Source: Capitulum mitella
Taxonomy: Eukaryota > Arthropoda > Thecostraca > Pollicipedomorpha > Pollicipedidae
DNA length: 64,000 nucleotides
Reading direction: 5' to 3'
Assembly (NCBI GenBank): GCA_030062745.1
Contig: CP099842.1
Span: 4,817,822-4,881,821, forward strand
How positions within the stretch are numbered: position 1 is the stretch's first letter; the number at the start of each line of letters is the position of its first letter. The notes beneath the pieces were generated by a model. The model saw nothing but the letters and a program-made list of their open reading frames with translations, was not told where the DNA came from and searched no databases. The translations under genes were made by a program, and so were the position numbers. Of the stretch, positions 21,469 to 31,239 are shown piece by piece.

Positions 21469-22629
21469 ATGAAGATACTGTTGGTAACTCTAGTGTGTTG
21501 TATAGGACAGGCCCGCGCAGAAGACGAGGAGACAGCATTTGCTAAAGTGTACACAACAGCGGACTTCGACACTAAAATCAAGGACAAAAACCACTTTGTA
21601 AAGTTCTTTGCACCATGGTGTGGCCACTGCAAGCGCCTAGCTCCGACCTGGGAACAGCTGGGCGAGAAGTACAATGCCGACGAAGAAAGTGAGGTCACCA
21701 TTGCCAAGGTGGATTGCACTACAGATTCGGCTGTGTGCACAAACCACGAAGTGACTGGGTACCCAACCTTGAAGTTTTTCAACAAGGATGGGAGTGAAGC
21801 AGTCAAATACAAGGGTGCAAGAGATCTGACATCCTTGGAGAAGTTCATCAAAGAGCAGCTTGGCCATGAAGCTGAAAGCAATGATGATTCAGAGTCATCT
21901 GAGGTCCCTGCACCAGTGAAGGGCCTCATGGAACTGACAGGTAAAACATTCAAAAAGGCCACTGAGAAGGGGAACCACTTTGTTAAGTTCTATGCACCCT
22001 GGTGTGGGCACTGTCAAAAGCTTGCTCCTACATGGGAGGCCCTTGCAGAATCCCTAGAGGGTGATGAATCTGTGAACATTGCCAAAATTGATTGCACTGC
22101 TGACAGAGAGACATGTACTGACTTTGAAGTCAAGGGATACCCCACCCTCCTCTGGATTCAGGATGGTAAGAAGGTGGCCAAATACCAAGGAGATCGCTCT
22201 TCTGAAGACCTAAAGAAGTTCATTACCACCATGACTGGGACGGACGTGAAGCCTGAGCAAAAAGATGAAGACATTGGCAAGGCTCCAGTTGTTGTATTAA
22301 CTGCTGATACATTTGACAACAGCATCAGTGGTGACTACACTTTTGTCAAGTTCTATGCTCCTTGGTGTGGACACTGCAAAAGGCTTGCCCCTACATGGGA
22401 CCAACTGGCTGTGAAGATGCTTCCCAACTCTGCTGTCAAAATTGCCAAAGTTGACTGCACTGAAAATGATAACAGGCCACTGTGCTCCAAGCAGGGTGTG
22501 TCTGGCTTCCCAACTGTCATCCTGTACCATGATGGTGAGAAGGTCTCAGAGTATGAGGGCAACAGAAGCCTGGATGACATGGCTAATTTCATCAAGTCCA
22601 ACCTGAAGTCTGGTAAAGATGAGCTTTGA
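21469..22629 (+). CDS. TXNDC5: ER thioredoxin-domain protein TXNDC5/ERp46 (prtp-like)
   Basis: A single uninterrupted exon of 386 codons. The start is ATG 21469, which opens directly onto a signal peptide (residues 1-17, MKILLVTLVCCIGQARA); codons in frame upstream lack an ATG. Three thioredoxin domains each carry the oxidoreductase motif APWCGHC, with Cys pairs at 51/54, 179/182 and 300/303 and cis-proline loops at 99, 225 and 348. The protein ends in KDEL, the ER retrieval signal. Three a-type domains plus KDEL is the architecture of TXNDC5/ERp46, whose fly relative Pretaporter assists clearance of apoptotic cells. The family forms and rearranges disulfides in client proteins in the ER lumen. 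All key residues are present, so it looks functional. The lack of introns is notable and could mean an old retrocopy. A probable initiator lies at 21399, with poly(A) hexamers at 23132 and 23210. Confidence 0.95.
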   Translation: MKILLVTLVCCIGQARAEDEETAFAKVYTTADFDTKIKDKNHFVKFFAPWCGHCKRLAPTWEQLGEKYNADEESEVTIAKVDCTTDSAVCTNHEVTGYPTLKFFNKDGSEAVKYKGARDLTSLEKFIKEQLGHEAESNDDSESSEVPAPVKGLMELTGKTFKKATEKGNHFVKFYAPWCGHCQKLAPTWEALAESLEGDESVNIAKIDCTADRETCTDFEVKGYPTLLWIQDGKKVAKYQGDRSSEDLKKFITTMTGTDVKPEQKDEDIGKAPVVVLTADTFDNSISGDYTFVKFYAPWCGHCKRLAPTWDQLAVKMLPNSAVKIAKVDCTENDNRPLCSKQGVSGFPTVILYHDGEKVSEYEGNRSLDDMANFIKSNLKSGKDEL

Positions 22630-23131
22630 ACAGACTTGAGATTCCACAAGGCTGCAAATCATTAGTTTACGGGGTTTTCATCACTTTCTTCTAGCAGCCT
22701 TTCAAGGATGCACAAGAATACAATGAAGTGGCAGTGCAAGGAAGAAGTGAAAGGGAATGCTGTTTTCATAATGGACCCTTTCCTATGCTTGTTGTAGCTT
22801 GAGCCGTTGTTATTGAAAAGAAGCTTCCCAGGCATAATATACCAGGGTGACATAACCACAAACAGTGCTTAGTTGTACCTTAACACTTACCTTCTATGTT
22901 CTGCATTGTTCTCATGTTGTTGATACAGTTCTTGGACTATATGTAGCTCTCCTGACTTTGTGGAATCAATGTAAGCAGAGTACAACATTGCGGTATGAAG
23001 AGCTTACACAGTCTCTGTGATGAACTCTTTGTGTAAGATACTCTTGGTGTATGTGGTATGATGCCTGAGCCCAGAGGAAGTTTTGGCACTGTGATGTTGG
23101 TCGATATCATTGCATAATACCATGGTGACAA

Positions 23132-23215
23132 AATAAACATGATTCCATGTAATGCTTACTCTTTCTGGTACTGCTGCCAACTTATCATTCTGATTAGTTG
23201 GCAGCAAACAATAAA
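23132..23215 (+). terminator. Two poly(A) signals after TXNDC5
   Basis: AATAAA occurs at 23132-23137 and again at 23210-23215, about 500-590 bases after the TGA. Either could give the main transcript end; a third at 23891 could give a longer form. Confidence 0.45.
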
Positions 23216-26133
23216 GTACATATAAAGTGCAGCAATACATGCTTCAAACAGTAGAACAAAAGCAGAGCAGCAGTCTTATCAGCATGGTCCTAAAGTAAAT
23301 TTGACACACATGGTACCATCCACCCTTTGTTCAATTTTACTGGTCCAAAGCAAAACTAAGTGCACACCTAAAATTTTGGTGACACATGAAATGAAAAACA
23401 CTGCTAGCTTTACTGCATAGTTGATTGCAATTTGCTTGACAATGCAGTCATATAATGGCAATTCCTCTATGGGCACTGATGCCATGAAGAAAAGTGATGT
23501 TCACCAAAAGAAAACCTGGTGAAAGAAGTTCAGGCAAAAATTACTGGTAACTGGAAGAATTTCAGAAAATACATTTTAAATTCCAGTGATCCAATCATTA
23601 TTCCAATGAATCCTGCTATTCAACAACTTGACTGGTACCTCTAAGGAACATATGGAACAGCAGCCAGCCATTATGAAGCCCAACACAGAGGATAACCAAT
23701 GCAAACCTACACAATGTTTTGATGCGATGCCAGAGCATGCAAGTTACAGAACCTATAACATGGCTCATGAATACCCTAATGAACTCTGCAAGGCTAAGGC
23801 GACCAGTAATTAAATGAACTCTTTCACAATTTAAGGTAGGTAAAGAGCATGGTGATTACTTTAGGAACACTACGCAATGATTATTTGAATAATAAAGACC
23901 AATGATAGAACATTTTGTAAGCCCCTTACCTTAAGGCACCAAATGGTATGGAGTACCTATCTCCAGCTTTTTACACATTATCTAACAAACTTTTGAACAA
24001 CAACATCATTTAATGCAAGAAATGATGGAGAAACCACCATGGAAATCAATGGAATCCTAAATCTTAAAATATTCTATATTCCTGCTGTTCCTTGATGGTT
24101 TGTATTTTTCCCTCTCAGATGGATTTTCTCACCATATGCCATTGCACATTCATCCCGATCAATAGGAGGTTATTTTAAAGCAAATTTGGAATATCTGCTC
24201 TCTATTTCACACATGGCAGAGCTGTGACAAATATGCATGCAGAACAGTTACAAGGTAAACACATGAATTAACCAACAGTTACAAAAGGCTGTCTGTTAGA
24301 GTAGGATCATTCCACATCAAACTGTACAAAGATTAGCCCGAGCCCTTTCGATTTTGATGAGCTTTGGTATGCTCAATTTGGAATTTTCTGGAAGAGGCCA
24401 GCAAGAAAATTTTAACCCTATGTGGCCTCTGAGGCAGGCACATAGCCAGGATTTTCCTCGGGAGGGGGGGGGGCAAATGCCGAATTTTGTGGTATGCCAC
24501 TGACATATAGCAAAATTCATACGAAAACCATTTTATGCATTTTACCTCATATTGAATGCACAGGAAAACATAATGTTTGCTTTTGCATCATATGACCACT
24601 TTTGCATATTCCTGCAAAATCACTATATATATAGTGAAGACTGCTTGGCTTGGGGGGAGGGGCATGACCCCCCTTTGGCTACATCCCTGCTCTGAGGTCA
24701 AAGTTACAGATCACTAAAGGTATCTGGTTTTTAAAGACAGTGAATGATTCAAATGCACATAAAAGTCAGTTTTCTGATGAACTGCACCTTTCAGCAGCAA
24801 TCTACCACCAGGGTTGACAGATTTCAGCCAGCACCTGGTTTAAGCTGGTTGACACCAGTTTAAACTGGCTGGTCTAAATAAATTTAAGCCACCTAATGGT
24901 TTAAACTGGACAACACAACTTAACTTCAGCTATGTTGTCATAAAATCGTAAAATACCCCACCGAGGTACAGTGTGACATACTTTTGGAGCTGCCTGATAA
25001 AGGCCAAAACCATCATTTTCAAAACTGAGGCCTAATGCTACATCAATCACAATCCCAACTCAAGTGCCCATGACACCCAGTCACAGTCATGTTGCAGAGA
25101 TGTTGTCCATTAATCAAATGCCTGGTCTTGTTGGGTGCTGGGAAGGTGTACCTATGCGTAGATGGAAATTGAGCATCTAAAATCTGAACGGACCAAAAAT
25201 GCTACCACTCTCAACTGACATTCATCTCCTGCCTTGAAAACTAATGAACAGACTGTTTGCAAGAAAAAGAAAGAACAAATGATGAATGCTACAAATGAGA
25301 ATGTTTACATGAATATACAGGACGTGCAATACCGGCACCTTGATAAGTGACGGCTATGGCCATTTGAGATGAAAAGTTCAGGCTAAACAACCACACAATG
25401 GCAGTGTGCTATCAGCTTACCAGGTCTTCCAGAGGACCAGGCTTCTACCTACCAGTCCATGCACCTGCCTACCCAAGTGGTTACCTACCTGAGCTCTGCA
25501 GTACTGTGCCTATCAACATCCATCACAGCACACAGTTTTGGTTTCAGACCATTCTGCATGCCATGAAACCTTGTTTGTCGTGAGGGCGGAATATCTGTTT
25601 GTGTTTCAGTGCTGCCACATTGCTACCACATCACAGTCAAAAGACTCTGCACCCAGAAAAATGCCCAGAAATGAGTGTTCATAGGGTGACTGTTGCACTG
25701 AATATACCTTTCCAATTTGTTTCATGCTGAAACAGCTGCCTCCCCTCAGAACCCCTGTGGGTGGTAATCAGCCAGCCAATCAGCCAGGAAGCCAATCAGC
25801 CAATTAATAGCTTGTCACAATTTTTTTCCCAGGAGTAATTTAAGGTGAGTTTTATTAATCAAGGCTGGTTTAAATCAGCTTAAATTAGTAACAGACACTG
25901 ACAGGAACAATTTCAATTTAAGCCAGCTTCTTTCCACCTTTATCTACCACAGAGTTAAAAGCCATTGAATCATGCAGTGTCTACAAAAACCAGCTATATT
26001 TCATGGCCTTTAACTTTAGCCTCCAGGGCCATCCTGGGCTAAAAGTTTGTGGCTGGCTATTTTTCAATACCTACTTTAAGCATACCAAATTTCAATACAA
26101 CAGAATAGGTTTGGGCCAATTCTTGTGTCATCA

Positions 26134-26176
26134 TGCAGTGGCTACTGGGTCATGGAATGACCCAGTAGCCACTGCA
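26134..26176. repeat. Perfect 20-bp hairpin with 3-base loop
   Basis: TGCAGTGGCTACTGGGTCAT (26134-26153) and its exact complement (26157-26176) are separated by GGA. The loop is too short for a typical animal microRNA precursor. Confidence 0.85.
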
Positions 26177-26548
26177 TTCAGTTATATTAATTCCAGAACA
26201 CCATTTAATTGCACATGCCAGAGGCAAGGCAGTTCACAGGCCACCCAAAAGTTTGTCATTAATGGTAACAAGTCACAACACAGACAATGATTATTTTAAG
26301 TCACACAAGCAACACTCAGCAGGCTCACCTGACTTATACCAGATAGCTTGTTCAGAGCTATTACTGACTGGGAGCTTTCATATTGCCTTTAGGACAAATA
26401 TTTTGTTTGTCTCGTGTTGTCCTACTTTGTTTATTCCAGATCATCGGAATGAAATGACAGGCTAGTAATGCTGACGTAAGTAGCCCAATTTTCTTCACCG
26501 TGCCAGGGTCCATTGCTCTACGTGCGTTCTAAAGGCAACAGTCACTCG

Positions 26549-26910
26549 TTTAGAAGCGCACGCCATAAACCAAGCACACTGGATGACACATATACGGCGC
26601 GCGTGGCAAAAGGAGACGTCAGCTGTTGCGAGAAACAACAACATTATGCACTGGAGCTCCAGGTCGTAGATCACCTACTATTCGCTCTTGTTTTACACAG
26701 TAGGTTAGGTTAGGTTAGGTTAGGTAAGGTTAGGTTAGGTAAGGTTAGGTTAGGTTAGGTTAGGTTAGGTTAGCGAATAGTAGGTGATCCACGACCCTGG
26801 AGCTCCAGTGCTTAATGTTGTTGTTTCTCGCAACAGCTGACGTCTCCTTTTGCCACGCGCGCCGTATATGTGTCATCCAGTGTGCTTGGTTTATGGCGCA
26901 CGCTTCTAAA
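26549..26910. repeat. Fold-back element with a TTAGG loop
   Basis: The arms 26549-26686 and 26772-26910 are reverse complements of each other over about 138 bp with only a handful of differences. The loop, 26700-26772, is almost pure TTAGG with two TAAGG variants. Mirror-image short ORFs in the arms are by-products. I see no TTAA or TA target duplication immediately outside the arms. Confidence 0.85.
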
Positions 26911-27001
26911 GGATTACCGATATACTCGTCATGAGGCATGCACATAGAACGACCTCATCCAAGACACTGTTACCATTTACCCGAACAGGCCGGACGGTCG
27001 A

Positions 27002-27877
27002 GCAGGCGTCAACTCACCCTTGTCACCCGCCAGCCGCGACGGTGGCGCGTCCGACGACGACTGGTGAAAACATAAAACGGTCCGCTCGCTAGTGCGTGGA
27101 ACTTGCACCATTGGTCGCTAAAGAAGGAAATAGGGCATGCATTATCTGAATGGCCGTGCATTATCTCAAGCGACCCAGGAAGAGTAACGGAACCAAAGTT
27201 CGTAAGTCAAGGGTTCTTGAGGGAAAAGATTCGTAGCCAAAGGCTCCTAAGCATAAGGTATGTATCGGGAAGGTCTGTATATGATGAGATTCGTACCGGA
27301 ACAAGTTAGTTCCGGATTTGAGCCAAAGGTTTAACCGCGTGACGAAGGCGCTGTATGAGATACTAGAGGCCGCAAGCTAATAAAGGATGCGATCGGACCT
27401 GGCTTGGTCGAGCAAAGAGATTACGTTAGGTTTGCGAAGGTTACTATTTTAGATTCGATCCTTTTTCGCTACAGACCTAAAGCTTATCGATCTTCGGCTT
27501 AAACATTTTTTCATTATGAGCCTTTGCTCTCACGAACCATTTTTGCACGAACCTCTTTCATTACGAACATAGCCCGGTACACGGCCCCTTTTGAGATAAA
27601 ACCTAAGTAAACGCTTCGGGCGACCTAACCTCTTCGTTAAACAGAGCCAAGTCTGATCGTATCCTTTTATCAGCCTGCGGCCTCTAATATCCTTTGCCGT
27701 GCCTTTGTCGCAGCGTTGCCAACAATGTGTCCCATGGACGTTGCCGTAGCCAATGACAGATAGCGGAACACCTAAGTCGTAAGTGTACAAAGCGACTCTA
27801 CAACTTTTAGTTCCACAGCCACCGTCCACGGCGCTACTATCGCAGGTTACGAGATATTACGGTGAGTTGACGCCTGC
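27002..27877. mobile_element. AAGTTCG-family element with inverted ends, copy 2
   Basis: The ends carry a perfect 17-bp inverted pair, GCAGGCGTCAACTCACC at 27002-27018 and its complement at 27861-27877. Inside, 27178-27580 follows 13255-13780 in order: AGTTCGTAAGTCAA, TTCGTAGCCAAAGG, GAGGCCGCA-GC, GATCGGAC-TGG, GGTTACTATTTTAG, then reversed TACGAAC units. A further inverted fragment of the core is at about 27600-27700. It is a short-repeat, fold-back type dispersed element with no coding sequence. Confidence 0.55.
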
Positions 27878-28096
27878 CCGGCCGCCCAGAAAGCGACCGT
27901 GAGTGCTGGCTTGCGCCCTATTGAATAAGCTTTTTTTCAGAATATCCAGAAGCAGGGCTCGAGGTTAGTAACGATGAAGACATGTAAGGGTACATGCGAC
28001 AATAACAAAGCCCAAAATATTCGACGTTAGCAAACTATTCGCCATCCCGTACCAAATTGGAAACCTTTTATTCAAACTTTCCTTTGCTAGTGAGCC

Positions 28097-28123
28097 AGCT
28101 ACCTTCAGAATCTGAAGGTAGCT
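28097..28123. repeat. Perfect 13-bp hairpin
   Basis: AGCTACCTTCAGA and its exact complement are separated by one base. No association with a gene was seen. Confidence 0.7.
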
Positions 28124-28189
28124 CAGCTGTCTTAATTATGGTGAATTTCTGAAACTAAAGAACGTCACAATCCTAATAGCATAGGCGGT

Positions 28190-28520
28190 GGAACGGGGGG
28201 GGAGGGGCACGGGACACCGTGCGCCCTTAACTGGCGAAATTTAACATGTGCCCTGTGGCGTTGCATTGAAAGAAATGGTGCGAGAAATAGCCGGTGCCCC
28301 TCCCGCTTTGCTGGAACGCTTTCCGACGCCAGTGATATTGGCTTAAAATTTAATGTTTGCAGCCATGCACACTATAGGGGCGGAACATGTCCCGACAAGA
28401 GGGGGGACACCGGCTGCTTTTCCAGCCATTTCTTCCCATGCACCGCCATAGGATTCATGTTGAATTTCACCAGTTCACGGGGGGGAAGGCACGGTGCCCC
28501 GTGCACCCCCGTTCTGCCGC
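28190..28520. repeat. Diverged fold-back repeat
   Basis: About 28190-28320 and the reverse complement of about 28380-28520 share a common order (G-tract, CACGG-CACCGTG, AACTGG-GAAATT-AACATG, AAGAAATGG, CCGGTG-CCC), with clear substitutions. A 50-60 base loop separates them. It is likely an old MITE or two opposing copies of one repeat. Confidence 0.55.
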
Positions 28521-28859
28521 ATATTTCCACACAAACGAAGTTGTTTGGCCCTTTTTGAATCGACTTATTTAACCATTCTGGCTTTAGAATTACATTAGTT
28601 CGAAAATAACCATGCTCGAAGTTCCAGGGAGTTTGGGACATTGAAAACATGTGATTCATTGTATTCTGATTCAGCATTTGTTGCTAAAAATGCTACTCGT
28701 GCGAACCTGTCTTTGCACCCAAGTCACCCATACATGGAAACATCTCCATATTTGTCATCACCTCATCTCAGTGTCTTTAATTTGGTCGTGGCGTCGAACT
28801 GTCACAGAAAGTGATGACGGATGAAGATGCAGCTCAGCTGCAAACCGACTTGTACGCAC

Positions 28860-31210
28860 ACGCTACTTGGTCCCAGTGTCGCAGCCAGGGGGTCCTAGGG
28901 GCCCCAGGACCAATCGCGGATGCGAGAGGAGGCATTGCGGCGATCACCCTCCCTGAGGTCTGAGAAAGGGCCTCACGAGGGAGGCCCTGAAGGGGTCTCT
29001 CTCATACTCAAAAGGGGCACCGTATGAGCTTCGCAGGGTCTCTGTGAAAACGTGATGGGTTCTTGATGCAGTTAGGGAGGCCTGTGGGAGGGTTAGATGA
29101 TCCCTAAGATACATAGAAGGGGCCCTGAGGCTCCCAAAGGACCTCTGAGACCACAACAGGGTCCCAACACGGCAGATAGCCACTGAGACCGCCAGAAACG
29201 TCACAGGGTCCCTGAGACGGCCAAGATGAGGACTGAATCCCTAAGACGGCATAGGGGTCGCGGGAATGGCACAGGGGCCCCGAATGGGTTTCACAGACCT
29301 GTGTGAAAAGCTGAAGGTTTCTGATCTAGTCAGAGGGCTTCCGGGAGGGGAGACCCTGAGACGGCAAGATGGCCCCTGAGATAGACAGAAAGACCCCTGA
29401 AACTCTCCAAGGGTCCCTGACACCGCAAGAGGGCCCCAAGAAGGCAAAGGGTCCATGAGACCGCCTAAAGAGATCCAAGCCCAAAGAGAGACCACTATCG
29501 GCCTGTAGGGAACACCCTGCCGATCTGTAGTGTCCCTGACAGCCTGTGAGGGTCCCCTGCCGGCTTGTAGGGATCCCTGCCGGCCTGTAGGGCCCCTTTC
29601 CAGCACAGACGCAGCCAAGGACGAGCCAGGGGTCCGCCCCCCCCCTTAGGTCCGCATTTTTGTGAAAACCATTGCACATCATACGTCTTGTCGGCAGGTG
29701 ACTTTCGTATAATCTCAGTTCACACTTAGCTCCGGCCTCCCTCTTCCCCTAAGAAAAACCTGGCTACGCCCCTGTCTGCCAGTCTGTCAGGCTCCTGCTG
29801 GCCTGTAGTGGCTCCCTGCTGGCTTACAGGGGGCGTCTTGCCGGCCTGCAGAGGTCCCCTCTCGGTCTGAAGGGGCCTCCTGCCGGCCTTCGGGATTTCT
29901 GCCGACCTGTAGGGACCACCTGCTGATTTGTGGGGATCCTTGCCGGCCTGTTGGCCCCTGTTGCCCTGTGGAGGGATCCCCTGCTTTTCTATGGGCCCTA
30001 CCGGCCTGCAAGAGCCCCCTGTCGGTTGAAAGGGGCCCCTGCTTGCCTGTAGCCGGCTCATTGTCGGCATGAAGGGGTCCCTGCTGACATGCGGAGGCCC
30101 CTGCCGCCTCCCTTAGGGCCCTCTGCCGGCTTTCGGAGGGGCTCGCTTACGACCTGTAAAGAGGCCCCCTGATGGTTTTCAGAGAGTCCCCCTGACAGCT
30201 GTGGAGGCCCCCAGTAAAAAGTTGTTTTCTATCGCGATCATCGACAATCAGAGAAGAGCCAGCTTCCGTTGTCGTAAAATTTTCATTGGCTGTTTTTATT
30301 CAGGGGCCCACACATAGGATACGAACTCACCAACGGTCATGCACCCCATCCCCGAAATTCTGGGCCGACTGTACCCCTCTGCGAGCCTCTTGTGAAGTGT
30401 TATGGTAATGTTTTCGTCCAAGAAGCAAACATAAAATGAGGGGGCCCTCTTCTGGGCGAGGACCCCCGAAATTTTTGGCCGGCTGCGTCTTTGTCCCGAG
30501 TGTGTTGGCGGACTTCTAGCGGAGAAAAGGTCCCCCTGAGACTGCCAGTGCAGCCCCTGAAGCACCAGCAAAGGCCCCTAATACGGCGAGAGGGGCCTTA
30601 AGATTTCCAGATGTACCCTATGCAAAAGAGGAAGACCCCTGATACAGCCAGAGAGACTACCGGAGACGATCAGAGGGTCCATGACATTGTACAGGGGCTC
30701 TTAAAGGTCCTTTGTAACTGCCAGAGGGCTCCTGAGACCGCAAAATGCTCCCCAAAGACAATAACGGGCACCAGGACCACAAGGTGTCGACTTAGGCTGC
30801 TAGAGAGGGACCTTTGAGACTGCTAACTAGAAGTCTTTAGCAACAGGGGCCATTGAGACGACCAGAGGGGCCGCTGAAACTACTAAACCTTGAGACGTCC
30901 ATACAGCTCCTGAAACGGCCAAAGGACCTTTTGCATTGTCAGAGGCGCCTCTGTAATGGCAGAGACTTAAAGAGAACCCTGAGGGGCTCCTTAGACGGCA
31001 GAAATGTCTCAGGGACGACAAGAGGGAACCCGCGATGGTTTAACCTTCCCTGGGACCGACAGATGGGTCTATGAAACTGTCCGGGGTGCCCCTGAAACGG
31101 CCAAAGGAGTCGCCTGAGACGTTCCGAGGGACGCATGAAAGTGTAAAAGGAAACTGAGAATGCTAGAGGGTCCTGGCACGGCAGACGGCCCGAGTCCACC
31201 AAGAGTGCCC
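28860..31210. repeat. Interleaved GC-rich minisatellites of about 20 bp
   Basis: Two unit types share an AGGGGCCCCTG junction. Type A, with inner part GAGACGGCAAGAG, fills about 28900-29480 and 30520-31210. Type B, with inner part CCGGCCTGTAGG, fills about 29500-29600 and 29780-30190. Units are degenerate in length (about 18-25 bp) and sequence. A decayed transposable-element phrase (CTGGCTACGCCCCTG) interrupts at 29600-29775 and a non-repeat patch lies at 30210-30500. ORFs here translate the repeat and are not genes. Confidence 0.75.
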
Positions 31211-31239
31211 CTGCGGATGCAAAAGGGAACCTAACCTAA

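Larger units (their letters stand above)
22630..26480 (+). other. CpG-poor tract downstream of TXNDC5, possible long 3' UTR
   Basis: No ORF of note occurs in nearly 4 kb. CG dinucleotides are rare here compared with flanking DNA. AATAAA hexamers on the plus strand at 23132-23137, 23210-23215 and 23891-23896 could end transcripts. Repeat fragments appear at about 24420-24700 (a G-rich ACATAGCCAGGATTTT phrase typical of decayed elements) and as loose TTTAAGCTGG units near 24840 and 25850. A perfect 20-bp hairpin is at 26134-26176. Confidence 0.4.

Noticed and set aside
26134..26176. Hairpin as a microRNA gene
   Set aside because: The loop is three bases and the stem too short and perfect for a typical animal precursor.
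26700..26772. TTAGG array as a true telomere
   Set aside because: Unique-looking sequence and inverted arms continue on both sides, so it is internal.
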